The notes beneath the pieces were generated by a model. That model ran no database searches. It saw nothing but the letters and a program-made list of their open reading frames with translations, and had not been told where the DNA came from. The position numbers and the translations under genes were made by a program. From Begonia masoniana (Eukaryota; Streptophyta; Magnoliopsida; Cucurbitales; Begoniaceae), in the NCBI GenBank assembly GCA_022432975.1, contig CM039504.1, positions 2,391,459-2,455,458 of the forward strand: a stretch of DNA of 64,000 nt, in the 5' to 3' direction. Positions 37,708-49,429 of this stretch are shown in pieces. Position 1 is the stretch's first letter; every line of letters starts with the position of its first letter.

Positions 37708-39956
37708 ATGATGTTGGATCTTAACTCTGGTGTTACTGTTTCTCGTAGTGATTCAATGGAGGTCGAAGATTTCCCAGCTAATTCAGTCACTCAAATGGAA
37801 GATTCAGGCACTTCAAATTCCTCCATTGTTAACGCAGAAGAAGCTCTAGCTCCAAGTTATAGTGGAAAAGACGAAGATTCTTCAAACAACTCGTCCGGAT
37901 TCATTTTCGGCATCATGAGAAAACAGATGGAAAGCGATGGAGCCAATTGGGTCGATGATGCAAACCCATCACCTGAACTACTCACCCAGCCTCTTTTTCC
38001 GGTCGCCGCAAACGGGAAAGACTGGGATTTGGAGCTTCGGTTGGGATTAGCTGCCTCGGCGACGCCTCAGTGGTTGAACTTGTCGTTTCCCGACTCCGGT
38101 GGTGGTCAAACGGAGCTCAAAAGTTTTCAGCAAAAGCAACAGCTAGTGAGGAAAAGCCGGCGAGGTCCGCGATCTCGGAGCTCTCAGTACCGTGGCGTCA
38201 CGTTTTACCGGCGAACCGGCCGGTGGGAATCGCATATCTGGTAAATAAAAATAAACTATGATCTCTAACTCAGTTTTCGATCTTGTTTTCTTAAATTTCA
38301 TCTCGTCTTGTTTACAGGGATTGTGGGAAACAAGTATATTTGGGTAAGTGAATAAGATTATCTTCGTTGATTACCAAATTGTATTGTTTTAAAAATTATT
38401 TATTGAATTTCCCCCCTCTTTTGCTGACTTTTTCAGGTGGATTTGACACTGCTCATGCTGCAGCTAGGTGAGTTTCCAGATTGACTTGTTGTCAAAAAAC
38501 TTACTATAAATAAATATATATTCTTTTTGGATCTTTTGGCTTGGAAATTTACTAAATTTGGATAATGTTCTTATGCTCTTTAGAGCATATGATAGAGCTG
38601 CCATTAAATTCCGAGGAATTGATGCTGATATCAACTTCAACATCAGCGATTACGAAGAAGATATAAAACAGGTTGGAATTTGATCGATCAGTTGCGTATA
38701 ACCGATCTAAAATTGGATTTACAGGTTGAGAATTGTTTTTTTTTTCCTTTGCAGACTAAGAACTTGACCAAGGAGGAATTTGTGTACATTCTTCGCCGCC
38801 ATAGTAGCGGGTTTTCTCGAGGGAGCTCAAAATTTCAAGGTGCTATGTTTCGAAAGTGTGGGCAATGGGAGGCCAAGGTCGGGCCGCTGCTCGGAAAGAA
38901 GTAAGATTAGTGTTCATTTTACCTTGATTAAGCCTTTGTTTGTTTAGTCTTCTAAATTTAATTAGTCTATGGAAGCAGTGCATCAAAATTCTCGATAATG
39001 TAACGAATTTGGTGACCTTAATTTAGGGTTTATGATCAGATGAATGTAAAGTGCGCTGCCAGCGATATTGTATCAGAGCACGGCTCGATGACTTCCAACA
39101 ACGAGATTAATCTAGATGCATTCAGAGGTACGAGATTGTACTAAAATGTAATCGGTTATCCAGATGATGTTACGTCGATCGCCTGATTTCATCTTACGAT
39201 GAATTTTGATTCAGGGAATGGAGATAATCTTGATCTGAGTCTTGGGGATTTCACAAAATAAAGATGGTTTAATTGGAAATGAGAAAATGGGAGTCATCAG
39301 CTGCCATGTTAATGGTGATGAAAAGCTCAACGCAGAGAGAACGAAGGTAAGTTTGATCTAAATTGGTCCAAACGCTTACTGAGAACTTATTTATTTTTTG
39401 TTTTAATATAAGATTTTTTTCATGTGACGTGTGGTGGATAGTAGTCCTTGTCTTCACCAATAACTGTTAATGATTGAGGACCATTTTTGTCAGATGGACG
39501 GCTGTGATGCATCATGTGTGGATGGACGACGGCCTCGGAGCGTTGCAATAGCTTCACAGCATCTTTCCAAATTTGGCTCCTATCCAGGTTTCCGACCAAA
39601 CCATCTGGTACTTTTTTTTGCTTCTTTTTCTGTCATCAAAACCTCAAATTTGCTGAGGAATCAGGCTTAGCTAATGTCGACGAATTAAAGAAATAATTAC
39701 TTGCTAAATGAGGATGGAGTTGATGTGTATTCAGGAAAGGATAGCAGAGAAGAGGAATGAAGGCGTTGTTGTGTCGTCTTCTTCGCCGCAGAGGTTCACT
39801 AACTGGGCATGGCAAATGAGTGGGAGTGGGAAAGTACCCCCTGTGCCAGTGTTCTCCATTGCAGCAGCATCATCAGGATTCTCTTCCTTCCCTCCTGTTG
39901 CTCCACCGCTGGCCATCCCGTTTAATCAACCGACCACCAGCCCTCTCCAGTCCTAG
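37708..39956 (+). CDS. euAP2-type transcription factor, truncated by frameshift
   Basis: Exons 37708-38240, 38318-38343 (26 bp), 38437-38467 (31 bp), 38584-38671, 38755-38900, 39027-39127, then 39215 onwards. The 26- and 31-bp microexons are typical of AP2/TOE genes. The N-terminus MMLDLNSG has an EAR-like repression motif. [20 protein letters not shown] and the rest of AP2 domain 1 are intact (about 150-225). Domain 2 is defective: after [19 protein letters not shown]...GKK the exon normally encoding YxYLGLFD...EAAR is absent and the next exon resumes as VYDQMNVKC. In exon 7 an extra G (GGGG at 39244-39247) shifts the frame after NLDLSLG, giving a stop at 39259-39261 (323 aa). The normal frame continues beyond it through 39346, and exon-like blocks at 39494-39607 and 39735-39956 encode the usual tail with [12 protein letters not shown]. 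The gene may be a pseudogene or may make a short domain-1 protein. Confidence 0.75.
39862..39882 (+). promoter_or_regulatory. miR172 target site
   Basis: CAGCAGCATCATCAGGATTC plus one T matches the classic AP2 target CTGCAGCATCATCAGGATTC plus T at 20 of 21 positions; the only difference is the second base. It lies in the last AP2 exon, coding for the AAASSGF stretch in the ancestral frame. In the present frame it would be in the 3' UTR. Cleavage or translational repression by miR172 is therefore still expected. Confidence 0.9.
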
Positions 39957-40540
39957 TTTCCTCTGTCCGATCCGATCCGACCCCCTCCCCGCTGACCTCC
40001 CCTAAGCGACAGTTGTTTTGCTCCCTTTAATGGCGCATGTGTTTTGTACAATGTTTGATTCTGCGAAAGTTGCAGATTTTTCACATGTTAATTGTTGTAA
40101 TATTCGAAGGCAATGGATGTCTACGCATTCCCTATTGATTTCTATTATCTTTAGCGTTTTTCATCAATTTTGTCGATCAATATCAAAACATACTGATTCA
40201 TTGATTTTATTATAATTTTTCTTGCAAAAATACAAATTTTCTACTTGTTAGAAGGTAAGAACGTTTTACATCACATTAAAAATTGGAACTTGATGGATCA
40301 TGTTGTTGGTATGTAACAATGGAGTCCAGGCCCAGGTATGGGGCCTGTAGTTTTCTACGTAAACAAGCAAACCCAAGAGAGAAATGGAAGGTTGGACCTA
40401 ACTGGACGGAGATAGACCAAGGGCGAAGAAAAATGACTGTCTTTACGATTTGTCTGAGCTCAAATACTCTGCTGCCTACGCTATCGAAGAAGAAATTTGT
40501 ACGCATTGCTCTCAAAGATTGAGCGGAGCCCAAAGCGGAG

Positions 40541-42470
40541 ATGTTGCGCTCCGTTGATTCTCATCTTTGGACCTTTCGTCATCTTCCTCCAATGTTGCTT
40601 CTTCATCTTCTTCGAGTTTCACCCATGGAGTCGGAGATTCAGGAGGAGCGAATTAGGGATCGTTTGTGGTTGTGAGGTGTATTTCCTCTTTGCCTTCATT
40701 GGGATGGAATGATCCATTCTCTTATTCGGAAGTTAACGAGGGAAATTCATGCAGCCTCGATGAGGATTTCAACTGTGGTAATTCAGGTAGCGGGGAGGAA
40801 GATGCTAGGCCCGCCATTCCCGTCAGAGCTTATTTCTTCTCCACGAGGTTTGTCTTCTGTTTCCCACATTTTATATAACAATTCACGAAGCAATTGCAGA
40901 TTATGTTGAGAATATTTTAGATGCTGTCTCTCATTTTACTCTTTCTTCTAATTCTCATGGTTTTAGCGTGGACTTGAAGAGCTTAGTGGAACACAACAAA
41001 CCCAATTTTATCCCACCATCTTCTGGCATGACAAACTACATACTACTTAAGTTTGGAAATCTCTCCAATTTCAAAGTAAGTTTCATTCCTTTATCCATTT
41101 TGGTTTCATATTCCTAACCTTTGATTCCATGTTGGATCTTAAATTCACATTCAATTACTTGGTTTTACAATGGGGAATGAATGTTTCAGTCTGAGACACC
41201 ATTGGTTGGCTCTGCCTCCGTGGCCGCGATTGTCTTGCGGTTGTTTTTAAAATGGATTGTATAGATAAAGAGAAAGATTAGAAGGAGAATAGAGATTATT
41301 TTAACTAAGAACGATAAAAAGTGAGTCTACGCACACTTGGCTATGAAAAGAACTTCTTTTTTCATACATAGCTATTATTGTGAACCAAGTCTTCAAAGAT
41401 GATCATATTGTGATGTATCTAGATGACCTAAGCCATTGCGAAATAGCAATGAATTCAAATAATTTAACAGATAGCTAGAATACCGAGTATCCAAATTAAA
41501 GTAATCTTTTTATGTCTTCGGTCCATGACATAAATATCATTTATAAAATTCGCATTACATCATAATGTGATAGGTTTAATGTGGTAGTATCCTAGGTTGT
41601 TTCATGTGACGTGGCTAGAAGAGATAAGGATTGAACGGGACTGATGTTGAAATAAGTCGCGAGCATCGATGTTCTTCAGCATGGGACAAAATTTTTGTAT
41701 AAAAAGCTATATTTCCATCACATCCAGATTTTAGTTCGATAAAGTTTCGTTGAGAGCTCTATAATTTGTTAGACCATTTGCCTTCCATGCGTTAAATATA
41801 CTCGCCAGAGTAATTACAGAGCTTGATTGTGGTTCATTTTTGCAGAATACGAGGTAACAGAAAAGCCTGATTTGAACACATGGATGGAAGGTGGATTGGA
41901 TTACATAAAGCTGCAGTGTTTGAACATCGATGGAATTCGAACAATCGGTAGTGTTCTCGGTCAAAGTATTGCTCTCGATTACTATGTACGACAGGTAAAA
42001 ATTTGACGCCCTCCATTTGGTTCATTTCATAATGGAAAATATATGATGACTGGTTCAAAACAAAACCCGTCTTAGGTCGATGGAATGGTTGCAGAATTTA
42101 CGGATATAAATCGTGAAATGGAAATGAGCGGAAAGTTCAAAATGCAGAAGAAAAAGCTTTTTCAGTTAGTGGGGAAGGCAAGCTCTAATCTGGCCGATGT
42201 AATTCTTAAGCTCGGGCTCTTCGAGAGGTAGCAGCCAGTCCTCGATATTGATCGGGATTTTTGAAATGTCATTTCCAAACTTTGAATGATGCAATTAAAA
42301 TTAGCTAAGCTATTTGCATTTGGCGTTTTCAGATCGGACATAGCATGGAAAGATGCAAAATTCGCACAAATATAGGAAATATCTAAGGGACGAGTTTGAG
42401 TTAACTCAGAGATTTGCGAGTCTCAACTTTAATCATAGTGTTTAATTATAATTATAAGACGATAATTAAT
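40541..42470 (+). pseudogene. RMND1/DUF155 family (RETARDED ROOT GROWTH-like) pseudogene
   Basis: Exon-like blocks in order match the plant DUF155 mitochondrial protein family. They are: a leader from the ATG at 40541 that meets TGA near 40675; about 40700-40846 (ARPAIPVRAYFFST); 40967-41074 (VDLKSLVEHNKPNFIPPSSG...LLKFGNLSNFK); 41846-41995 (YEVTEKPDLNTWMEGGLDYI...SVLGQSIALDYYVRQ); 42076-42228 (VDGMVAEFTDINREMEMSGK...LADVILKLGLFER); and 42333 onwards (SDIAWKDAKFAQI). The exon(s) between LSNFK and YEVTEK are missing, replaced by unrelated sequence. In the last block an extra A turns the expected IWKYLRDEFE into a stop and shifts the frame, although LRDEFELTQRFASLNF can still be read afterwards. 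Functional relatives act in the mitochondrion. Introns are retained, so this is a decayed duplicate, not a retrocopy. Confidence 0.75.
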
Positions 42471-42868
42471 TAATTTTCTAAGAATTAAATCTTTGAAATA
42501 GAAAATGAAGAGGATTAGGAAATATAAGGTTCCGAGAAAAGTGGGAGATCAAACAATATCACAATCAACGGTGATTGCCGTCGATCTGAATCGCAACCAA
42601 CGGTAAAGATCGAATAAGGAGGGCTTCTCTCTCTCTCATCGTCTCCAGCGTTCGATTGTTCTACGCTCTCAAAAGAAACCATTCCGCCAATCGTCTGTCT
42701 CTGTGTCTCTCTCTCTTTCTCCAAACGCGCGCCAAATACAAAACTCTTCTCTCTTTAACTGCAGGTACTGTTCAGATTTTCATTGCAAACTTCTTCAACC
42801 GCGCATGAGCTCTTGAATTTCTATGTATTAGTGTCTGTCTACGTTTATGTGGCTAGGGTTTGAATTAT
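42471..42868. other. NF-YB promoter and 5' leader
   Basis: It includes a CT-rich leader (42626-42722). A CAACGGT-type box near 42598 and the pyrimidine-rich stretch suit a transcription start region. No TATA box is clear. Confidence 0.4.
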
Positions 42869-45032
42869 ATGGCGGAGGCTCCGACGAGTCCAGCTCGTGG
42901 GAGCCACGAGAGTGGCGGCGAGCAGAGTCCGAGAACCGGAGTGCGAGAGCAAGACCGATATCTTCCTATCGCTAACATTAGCAGGATCATGAAGAAGGCG
43001 TTGCCTGCCAACGGCAAAATTGCCAAAGATGCCAAGGATACAGTCCAGGAATGCGTCTCCGAATTTATCAGCTTCATCACTAGCGAGTACTTTTCTCATC
43101 CTTGATTATTTTCTTAACTTTTTCCGTTGTTTTTTAAGCGTTGGTGGTTGGAATCGTGATTTTCCTTTCTGTTATGGCCGGAACACGGATTGCTTTGCCG
43201 TAGTGTTTATTCTACAATTATTAGGCATATTTGCAATGTGCAATTCTTTGTTTAGGTTTCCGAAATTCAATTACTCCCCGATGTTTTTATTTTGCATTTT
43301 TTTTTTTTTTTACTTGGGAATGTCAATCGTTTAGGGCCAGCGATAAATGCCAGAAAGAGAAGAGGAAGACAATCAATGGTGACGATTTGTTGTGGGCAAT
43401 GGCAACGTTAGGATTTGAGGACTATATCGATGCGCTTAAGGTGTACCTAAATAGGTATAGAGAGGTGAGTCATGGGTTTTTATTCTGGTTTGTCTCTTGA
43501 TTTCTATATCTATTTACTGTAATTGTTTGGTATGTTCTGTTGTAGAAATTCGTAAAAATTATGTTCAAATGCTTCCTCGATTACTTTTTTATAGCATCGG
43601 TTGCGATATTTTGGATGTTGTTGGCCAACGAGAGTTTGAGACCATTATTCTGTTCCTAATTTTTTATTTATTTTAAAATTTACGTTTTGATAAGTATGTT
43701 GAACATCAGGTTTATTGTTTTTTAAGAGGTAGTGGAGGGAGAAGCGTGATTAAAATTAAACCTCGAGTCTAGTGCCGAAAGAAAGTTCTGTTCTTTTTCT
43801 CGCTTAAGCTTTTCAGCTCATCATACTGTTCTAACCACACTTCTTTTTCTTTTCTTATCAATATTGGTGGCTTAATTCTGATGCCATAGTTGGAGGTAAA
43901 TAAAGCAACGCCCTTTTTCTTGATTTCTTTCTCTTTTTCTATCTACCTTTGAGTTGTGAATATTCTGCTTTGTTTGACATTGAAGTTGATATTGATTTAC
44001 GTGCAAATTATGATCTTTGGCAGGGTGATGCTAAAGGGTCTGCCAGAGGTGGTGATGACTCTGCTAAACGAGATGCAGTCGGCGTCCTCCCTAGCCCAAA
44101 TACACAGGTTTAGTTTTACCTTTACCTTTTCCAATGTCACATACTTTGCTTTATGAGAAGTTTATTCTATCCATATCTTTTTTTTTCCTCTTTTGAACAA
44201 AATGGCAGTTCCTACCACAAGGGTCGTTGAGCTACATCAATTCTCAAGTAATACTCTCTCTCTAGTGGCATGGGAACAATTGCATAAGCATTATTTTTTG
44301 TCTTAGATAAATTATTGAAAATGTTAAGACAACATTTATGCCAGCTTGTTCTTGACAAATTGGATGCATGTTTATCGTTATGGTTATCTAAATCATCTGT
44401 TACACTTCTATGTGTTTGCTCATGAGAGTATGGCTAATGGACGGGGCATTTTCAACACAATTATTGCTAACTAATTTAGTCTTAATAACGTTGTTTTGAG
44501 ACAAACCTAGGTTCTCGTCCCAGAGATCACTATAGTTTGGTGTGTTATTAATTGGGAGAGTCTGAATTGACTAAGAAAACGTGCTATACTGCTTTTAAAT
44601 TGGTTACTCTTTCATCGCCTTATGCTTCTAAAGTTGATGGGACAACTATGATATATACTTTCTGACACTGTCCTGATTAAAACTAAAACTTAATAAGTCT
44701 CACTGACCTATTTTTGGAAATCTTCATATAGGAGTCTGGAAAATAGTATCTAATTTAATGGAATAGACTCACTGGATACTCTGAAATGATATTTTTTTTT
44801 TCCACATCATTAGCCTTATAGTTCTATTTGGTCATTTGCTATCAATAACGAAAATTAAAAACAGACAAGTGATGGGTACAGTATATTTGCAATTATCCAA
44901 ATATGCGAGGAGTATTGATTGGAATAGTTTGGTTGAGATTTATTGTCAGGAAAATATGTAACATGCCTTTTTTGACATTTTCTGGTGCAGGGGCAGCATA
45001 TGATCATACCTTCTATGCAAAACAATGAATAG
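42869..45032 (+). CDS. NF-YB: nuclear transcription factor Y subunit B
   Basis: Five exons (42869-43086, 43335-43464, 44024-44107, 44209-44247, 44991-45032) encode 170 aa with no break. The start is ATGGCGGAGGCT; an in-frame extension upstream lacks a better ATG. The histone-fold core runs from about residue 22 to 116. It has [20 protein letters not shown] (helix 1 and DNA contact), [20 protein letters not shown] (helix 2), [20 protein letters not shown] and [20 protein letters not shown]. That is the non-LEC1 class, closest to Arabidopsis NF-YB8/NF-YB10. With NF-YC it forms the dimer that joins NF-YA at CCAAT boxes, or CONSTANS-like proteins. [12 protein letters not shown] is slightly unusual where EDYIEPLKVYLA is common. 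Confidence 0.93.
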
Positions 45033-45510
45033 GAGTTTTCAACTTTTGACTTGACTTTTTAGAAACTATCAGGTGAGTTAGAATGTTTGATTTTCTGCTT
45101 AAATAGCATCTTTAATTTATAAATGATTTGGCCTATTTAATTTGAAAAGGATTTGCTTAGTTCTGTTTCTATCCTGGTTTTCCTAAAGGGGGGTGTGCTT
45201 GTATTTTATTGATGCTCACGTCAACTACGTTACATTTATTTTATCTCTTTGTCTAATTTAGTTTGCATTTTGCCCATTCATTTTGAAGGCTGAAATATTC
45301 TTTTTCCATGTTTTGTTTTTTGCCAATGATTTGAACAAGAACGAAGTCTAAGACTATACTACAGTCTACACACTCTCTCTCACCCCAGTAAAAACCTAGT
45401 CTAGTTGACCATCTGTATTGGCAGTTTTTTGATCGAAGTGACGTGTGTGGGTTGGGTGGTTGTAGAAAAGCATCGACAGAAATCATCCGTGAGTCTGATT
45501 TGTTACTTGT
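45033..45510. other. NF-YB 3' UTR and intergenic DNA
   Basis: The 3' UTR begins here. No coding region or RNA gene recognised before the foldback element. Confidence 0.4.
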
Positions 45511-46388
45511 GAAGAAATAACATAAATTAATCACTTCAAAAAATATTCCTTGTGCGTTACTTTTAATGGAGTTTAAATAAACTTCACTAGTTTAAAAATA
45601 ATAAAGATTATTGTAAAGCATTGCAGCTGCCATGCCCACAGTTTGATCAAAATATCCAAATATTGATCATCTTATGTTAATTTCTTGATTGTTGCACGAG
45701 ATTAGACATAAGTAATTCCATTTTTCTTCTGCTCACTCTTTATCATTTTTTTTGTATATTATTATATTATATATGCATATGGAAGTCACAATGTAAGTAA
45801 AGCTGAGCTTTACTTTGTTGCGTCAGAACCATTAATTTTTTTTTAAAAAAAGTGAAGTAGATAATTAATTCCTTGTCTTGTAAGTTAGGACCTGGACCCC
45901 GCACGAATAGACTACAAAAACAAAACCAATCGATATAGCTCTAGAAAAATTAGTTTTTTCTTATATACTAATATGCATTGATACACAATCGGATTTTTAC
46001 AGAGTAGGAAAAATGTTTTTAATTTGATTATATTCAATTAATAGATATATGAAAATAATAATTAATTGGCCTTTAGCCAACTCACAATGTCGAGGGTACA
46101 GATCACGCCACTTGTGTACTGCCACCTTTTTCCATGCCTCTTTTCACTTTTATTTATTTCAGGGTGCCTTTTTTATCGTGACATTGTTTATAATATATGA
46201 TCTTCGGATGTGTTTCAGTAAAATTGAAAAAGAAATTGATCAATATTTGGATCAAACTGTGGGCATGGCTGCTGAAATGCTTTACAATATTCTTTATTAT
46301 TTTTGAAACTAGTAAAGTTTATTTAAACTCCATTAAAAGTAACGCAGAAGGAATATTTTTTTAATTGATTAATTTATGTTATTTCTTC
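45511..46388. mobile_element. foldback element with about 150-bp inverted arms
   Basis: The left arm (45511 to about 45668) and right arm (about 46238-46388) are reverse complements with roughly 90% identity. For example TTAATGGAGTTTAAATAAAC on the left pairs with GTTTATTTAAACTCCATTAA on the right, and GCCATGCCCACAGTTTGATC pairs with GATCAAACTGTGGGCATGGC. A loop of about 570 bases separates them. No transposase is encoded. Possible explanations are a non-autonomous foldback or MITE-type transposon, or an inverted duplication. A transcript across it would form a long hairpin able to feed Dicer-like enzymes. Confidence 0.75.
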
Positions 46389-48045
46389 ATAAAACTGATA
46401 AATTGGATGGTCTTACTTCTGATCTTTTGGTCAAAAAAGAATGTATGGTATTTTACTAAAACACCCCTTTTGCTGTACAGCTGGCCACGTTAGATCACAG
46501 AGAGAGAGAGAGAGATGGAATCATGGGCATTGGCACGTGGGCTATGTTGGACCCAAAAACAGAGGAATTGTTGGATGTTCATCATCTCTTTCCAACTGTA
46601 TTTAACTGTTCAAACTAAACCCCTCCAATTTCATTATAAAAATATCATTTTAAATTCATTTCCCTTAATTATTCAACTGAAATTTGAGTTCCTCCAACTT
46701 TTTCAGCCCTCCATTTTTTGTTTACTGTTCTAATTATCACACCTTTTCTTTTGATTTTAATTGTTTAAATTATAATTCTAACCCAGAATTCTTAAACTAA
46801 TAATCATTTATCAATCAATGAAAAAAGCAGTATGAAAAGAATGAAGATTCGAAGAACATATGATTAATATTTGGTTATTGCAGTAAAATAGTGATAAATT
46901 ATATTTGTTTCTGTAAAACTATCGTGTTTGATACCATTGCCTAATATTTTTTTTTTCTTTTTTTCAATTGCAACTAACTCAGTAACGTGATTGATGGATG
47001 GCTTCGAAGAATAATTGAGGCGATAATCATGGTAGACATCCTCTTCTTCTTCTTCTTCTTATTGTTCATAACAGCTTTTTTATTTTCTTAATTTTAAATT
47101 AACACTTTAGCCAGCAAATTACCAGCTTTGAAACTCCCATGTTCTTCCTACAAATACCCTTAGAAAAACCCAACATTGCTAATAATATAATATATTTGTA
47201 TTGGTTTTCTGAAGCATATCTTTGATCTCATGCCGTAGTAGCAACTATATGAATTCTAATTCCATTTGCTGATGACCTAGATCAAATGTGTCATAGATTA
47301 ATACTTTTAAAGGTTGTGATCTAAGGCCAAGATCCTTAGAGCCCGGCCGAAAACTCTACTTTTTCCCGTTCCATTTTTGCTTTCATTTCGACTTATCATT
47401 TGATTGTGAGTTAATAATCTTAAATTATTTAAAGAAATGAACTTGGTTGTATTATTCAATGTAGATAATTGAATTAGATTTAGTTGAGGACAAACAAAGA
47501 GATGATCTTTTTCAGATAATAAATCTGTATTTGGTAACAGGTCGTGTGACTTTTGGGTTTCAACTATCATGTACAGAAAAAAAAGAACAATAAGATATAA
47601 AAATCTAGTCGATAACAGTTGCTAAATGAAGAAGAAAGTCAATGTATTTCATCATATTAGTGGGATACCATGTTTATTTGATGCCAGGACGAACAATAAA
47701 AGCAAAGTTTGAATAAATGGTTTTTTTCTTTCCAATTTATCAAATAAGAATTACGATTTAGGTATTGATTAGTGTGAAATATGAAAGGAGATCTTAAACC
47801 ACGTCCTCTCAAATTTCCATTTCTTTTCGATAGTTCAATTTTTCAAGACTTCAGCACCCAAAATGCTATGAAATTATATAAAAAATTAACAGAAATTAAT
47901 TCGGAAATTTACAAATTATATTTCCATCTTACTTAGACATAGGGATAGTGTTATTAAAGAATAAAATTCTATACTTTCAAGTAATATCCACTAAAAAGTG
48001 AAACCAGGGGAAGGAGAGAAGGAGAAAGATGGAGAGAGTGGTGGA

Positions 48046-48087
<42 letters not shown>

Positions 48088-48413
48088 AGGGAGAGGGAGA
48101 GAGAGTGGTGTACTTGTAATGAGAGAGAGAGATAGAGAGAGGGAGAGGGAGAGAGAGTGGTGTACTTGTAAGAGAGAGAGAGTGTGTGTGTGCAGTGTGT
48201 TCACGTTGATGATAGCCTGAGCAAAGTCTATCTGTCTGCCTCTCTGGCTCTGTGTTTTGCTCCCATTTCTTTATAATTTCTTCTTCTTCTAACCCCCTCC
48301 TTCCCTTTCCTCATATATCCCCTCCTCGCCTCTCTCCTACACTACCTCTCTATCTCTCTCTCCTGTTTTCTCTGTACAAACCATTAACGATATCGAGCTT
48401 CATCTATAAGAAA
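46389..48413. other. intergenic and 5' leader of the RRM gene
   Basis: AT-rich DNA. A GA/GGGA microsatellite of about 140 bases (48049-48182) occurs close to the RRM start, followed by a CT-rich leader (48280-48365). Nothing else recognised. Confidence 0.45.
48049..48182 (+). repeat. GA-rich microsatellite
   Basis: Runs of GA interrupted by GGGA units, in two blocks that share the 20-base string GGGAGAGAGAGTGGTGTACT; the repeated GTGGTGTACTTGTAA segment shows the second block arose by local duplication. It is within the promoter or 5' UTR of the RRM gene. Confidence 0.9.
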
Positions 48414-49429
48414 ATGACGGTAGGTCAGTTCGGAGACACGACTCTGACCAAAGTCTTCGTGGGTGGCTTAGCATGGGAGACTCCGATGGAGGTCATGAGA
48501 GACCACTTCGACCAGTTCGGCGACATCTTGGAAGCCGTCATTATCTCCGACAAAATCACCGGCAGATCCAAGGGCTACGGATTCGTAAGTTCCACGCTAA
48601 TAAAATCAACTGATTACGAACTGCTTCATAAAAAGCTGAAGAATTTTTGCCCTGTCGCTCTGATCTACAGGTAACGTTTAAGGACGCTGAGGCTGCCAAA
48701 AGAGCTTGCGAAGATTCTTCGCCGATCATCAATGGGCGGCGAGCCAACTGCAACCTGGCTTCTCTTGGCGCTCGCCGCCCTTGGTCGTCTTCTACCCCTC
48801 CTCCCCAACAAGGTAATTATTAGCTGTTACAGTTAATATACTCGAGCGTACAGCCACCGTCCGATCGAGAGGCTAAACTGTTGTGATATGAATAATGAAG
48901 GATCGAATGGAGGGGCGAGGCCGCAATCAGCAGCAGCTGCGCCAGGCAATCCTGTTCAATGGTACTACCCGGCAGGGACGCCTCCTCCGACGCCGTTTCA
49001 TCACCACAATCACCAGGCCGTTCCTTACTACGGCTATTCTCCGACCTCGACCTACATCGCTTCTGACATCAACTACAATCACGTAAGAATTTTTATTTTT
49101 AGATTCCGTCATTCAGAAAACTAAGCTCGTGGGCTAGGCTGATCTAAAGGTTACTTACTGTGTGGGGTGGTGTACAGAAGGTAACCTACACCGGCGCCGG
49201 CGGGGCCTACCTGAACGGGCATTTCTCCCACGTGTTCCCGGGTCAGGCTATGATGGGTGCGAATACATTGATGCCCATGTACCCTCTTTATCACTACCAT
49301 CAATCACAGACAATGGGCCCACCTTCTCATCTCTTTCACCCAGCACCCACAGCTGGACCCCTCACTGCGCTTCCTACCATCATCTCTAAACCGCCTTCCC
49401 TCGCTCCTAATCCAGGTTTCTTTCCCTAA
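48414..49429 (+). CDS. RRM-domain RNA-binding protein (RBM24/38-like, plant ARP1 group)
   Basis: Exons 48414-48584, 48671-48812, 48901-49082 and 49178-49429, all GT-AG, give 248 codons. The start is [20 protein letters not shown]. One RRM (about residues 12-85) has RNP2 VFVGGL and RNP1 KGYGFVTF, the latter split by intron 1. A Gly/Ala/Pro-rich linker and a His/Tyr/Pro-rich low-complexity tail ([20 protein letters not shown]) follow. The family includes Arabidopsis ARP1 and its relatives, single-RRM proteins linked to ABA responses and mRNA regulation. The last codons (NPGFFP-stop) read through a possible donor after SLAPNP. Splicing to an exon near 49777 would change only the last few residues and I cannot decide between the two. 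Confidence 0.87.

Noticed and set aside
47977..48220. ORFs made of Ser-Leu or Arg-Glu repeats
   Set aside because: Pure translation of the GA microsatellite.
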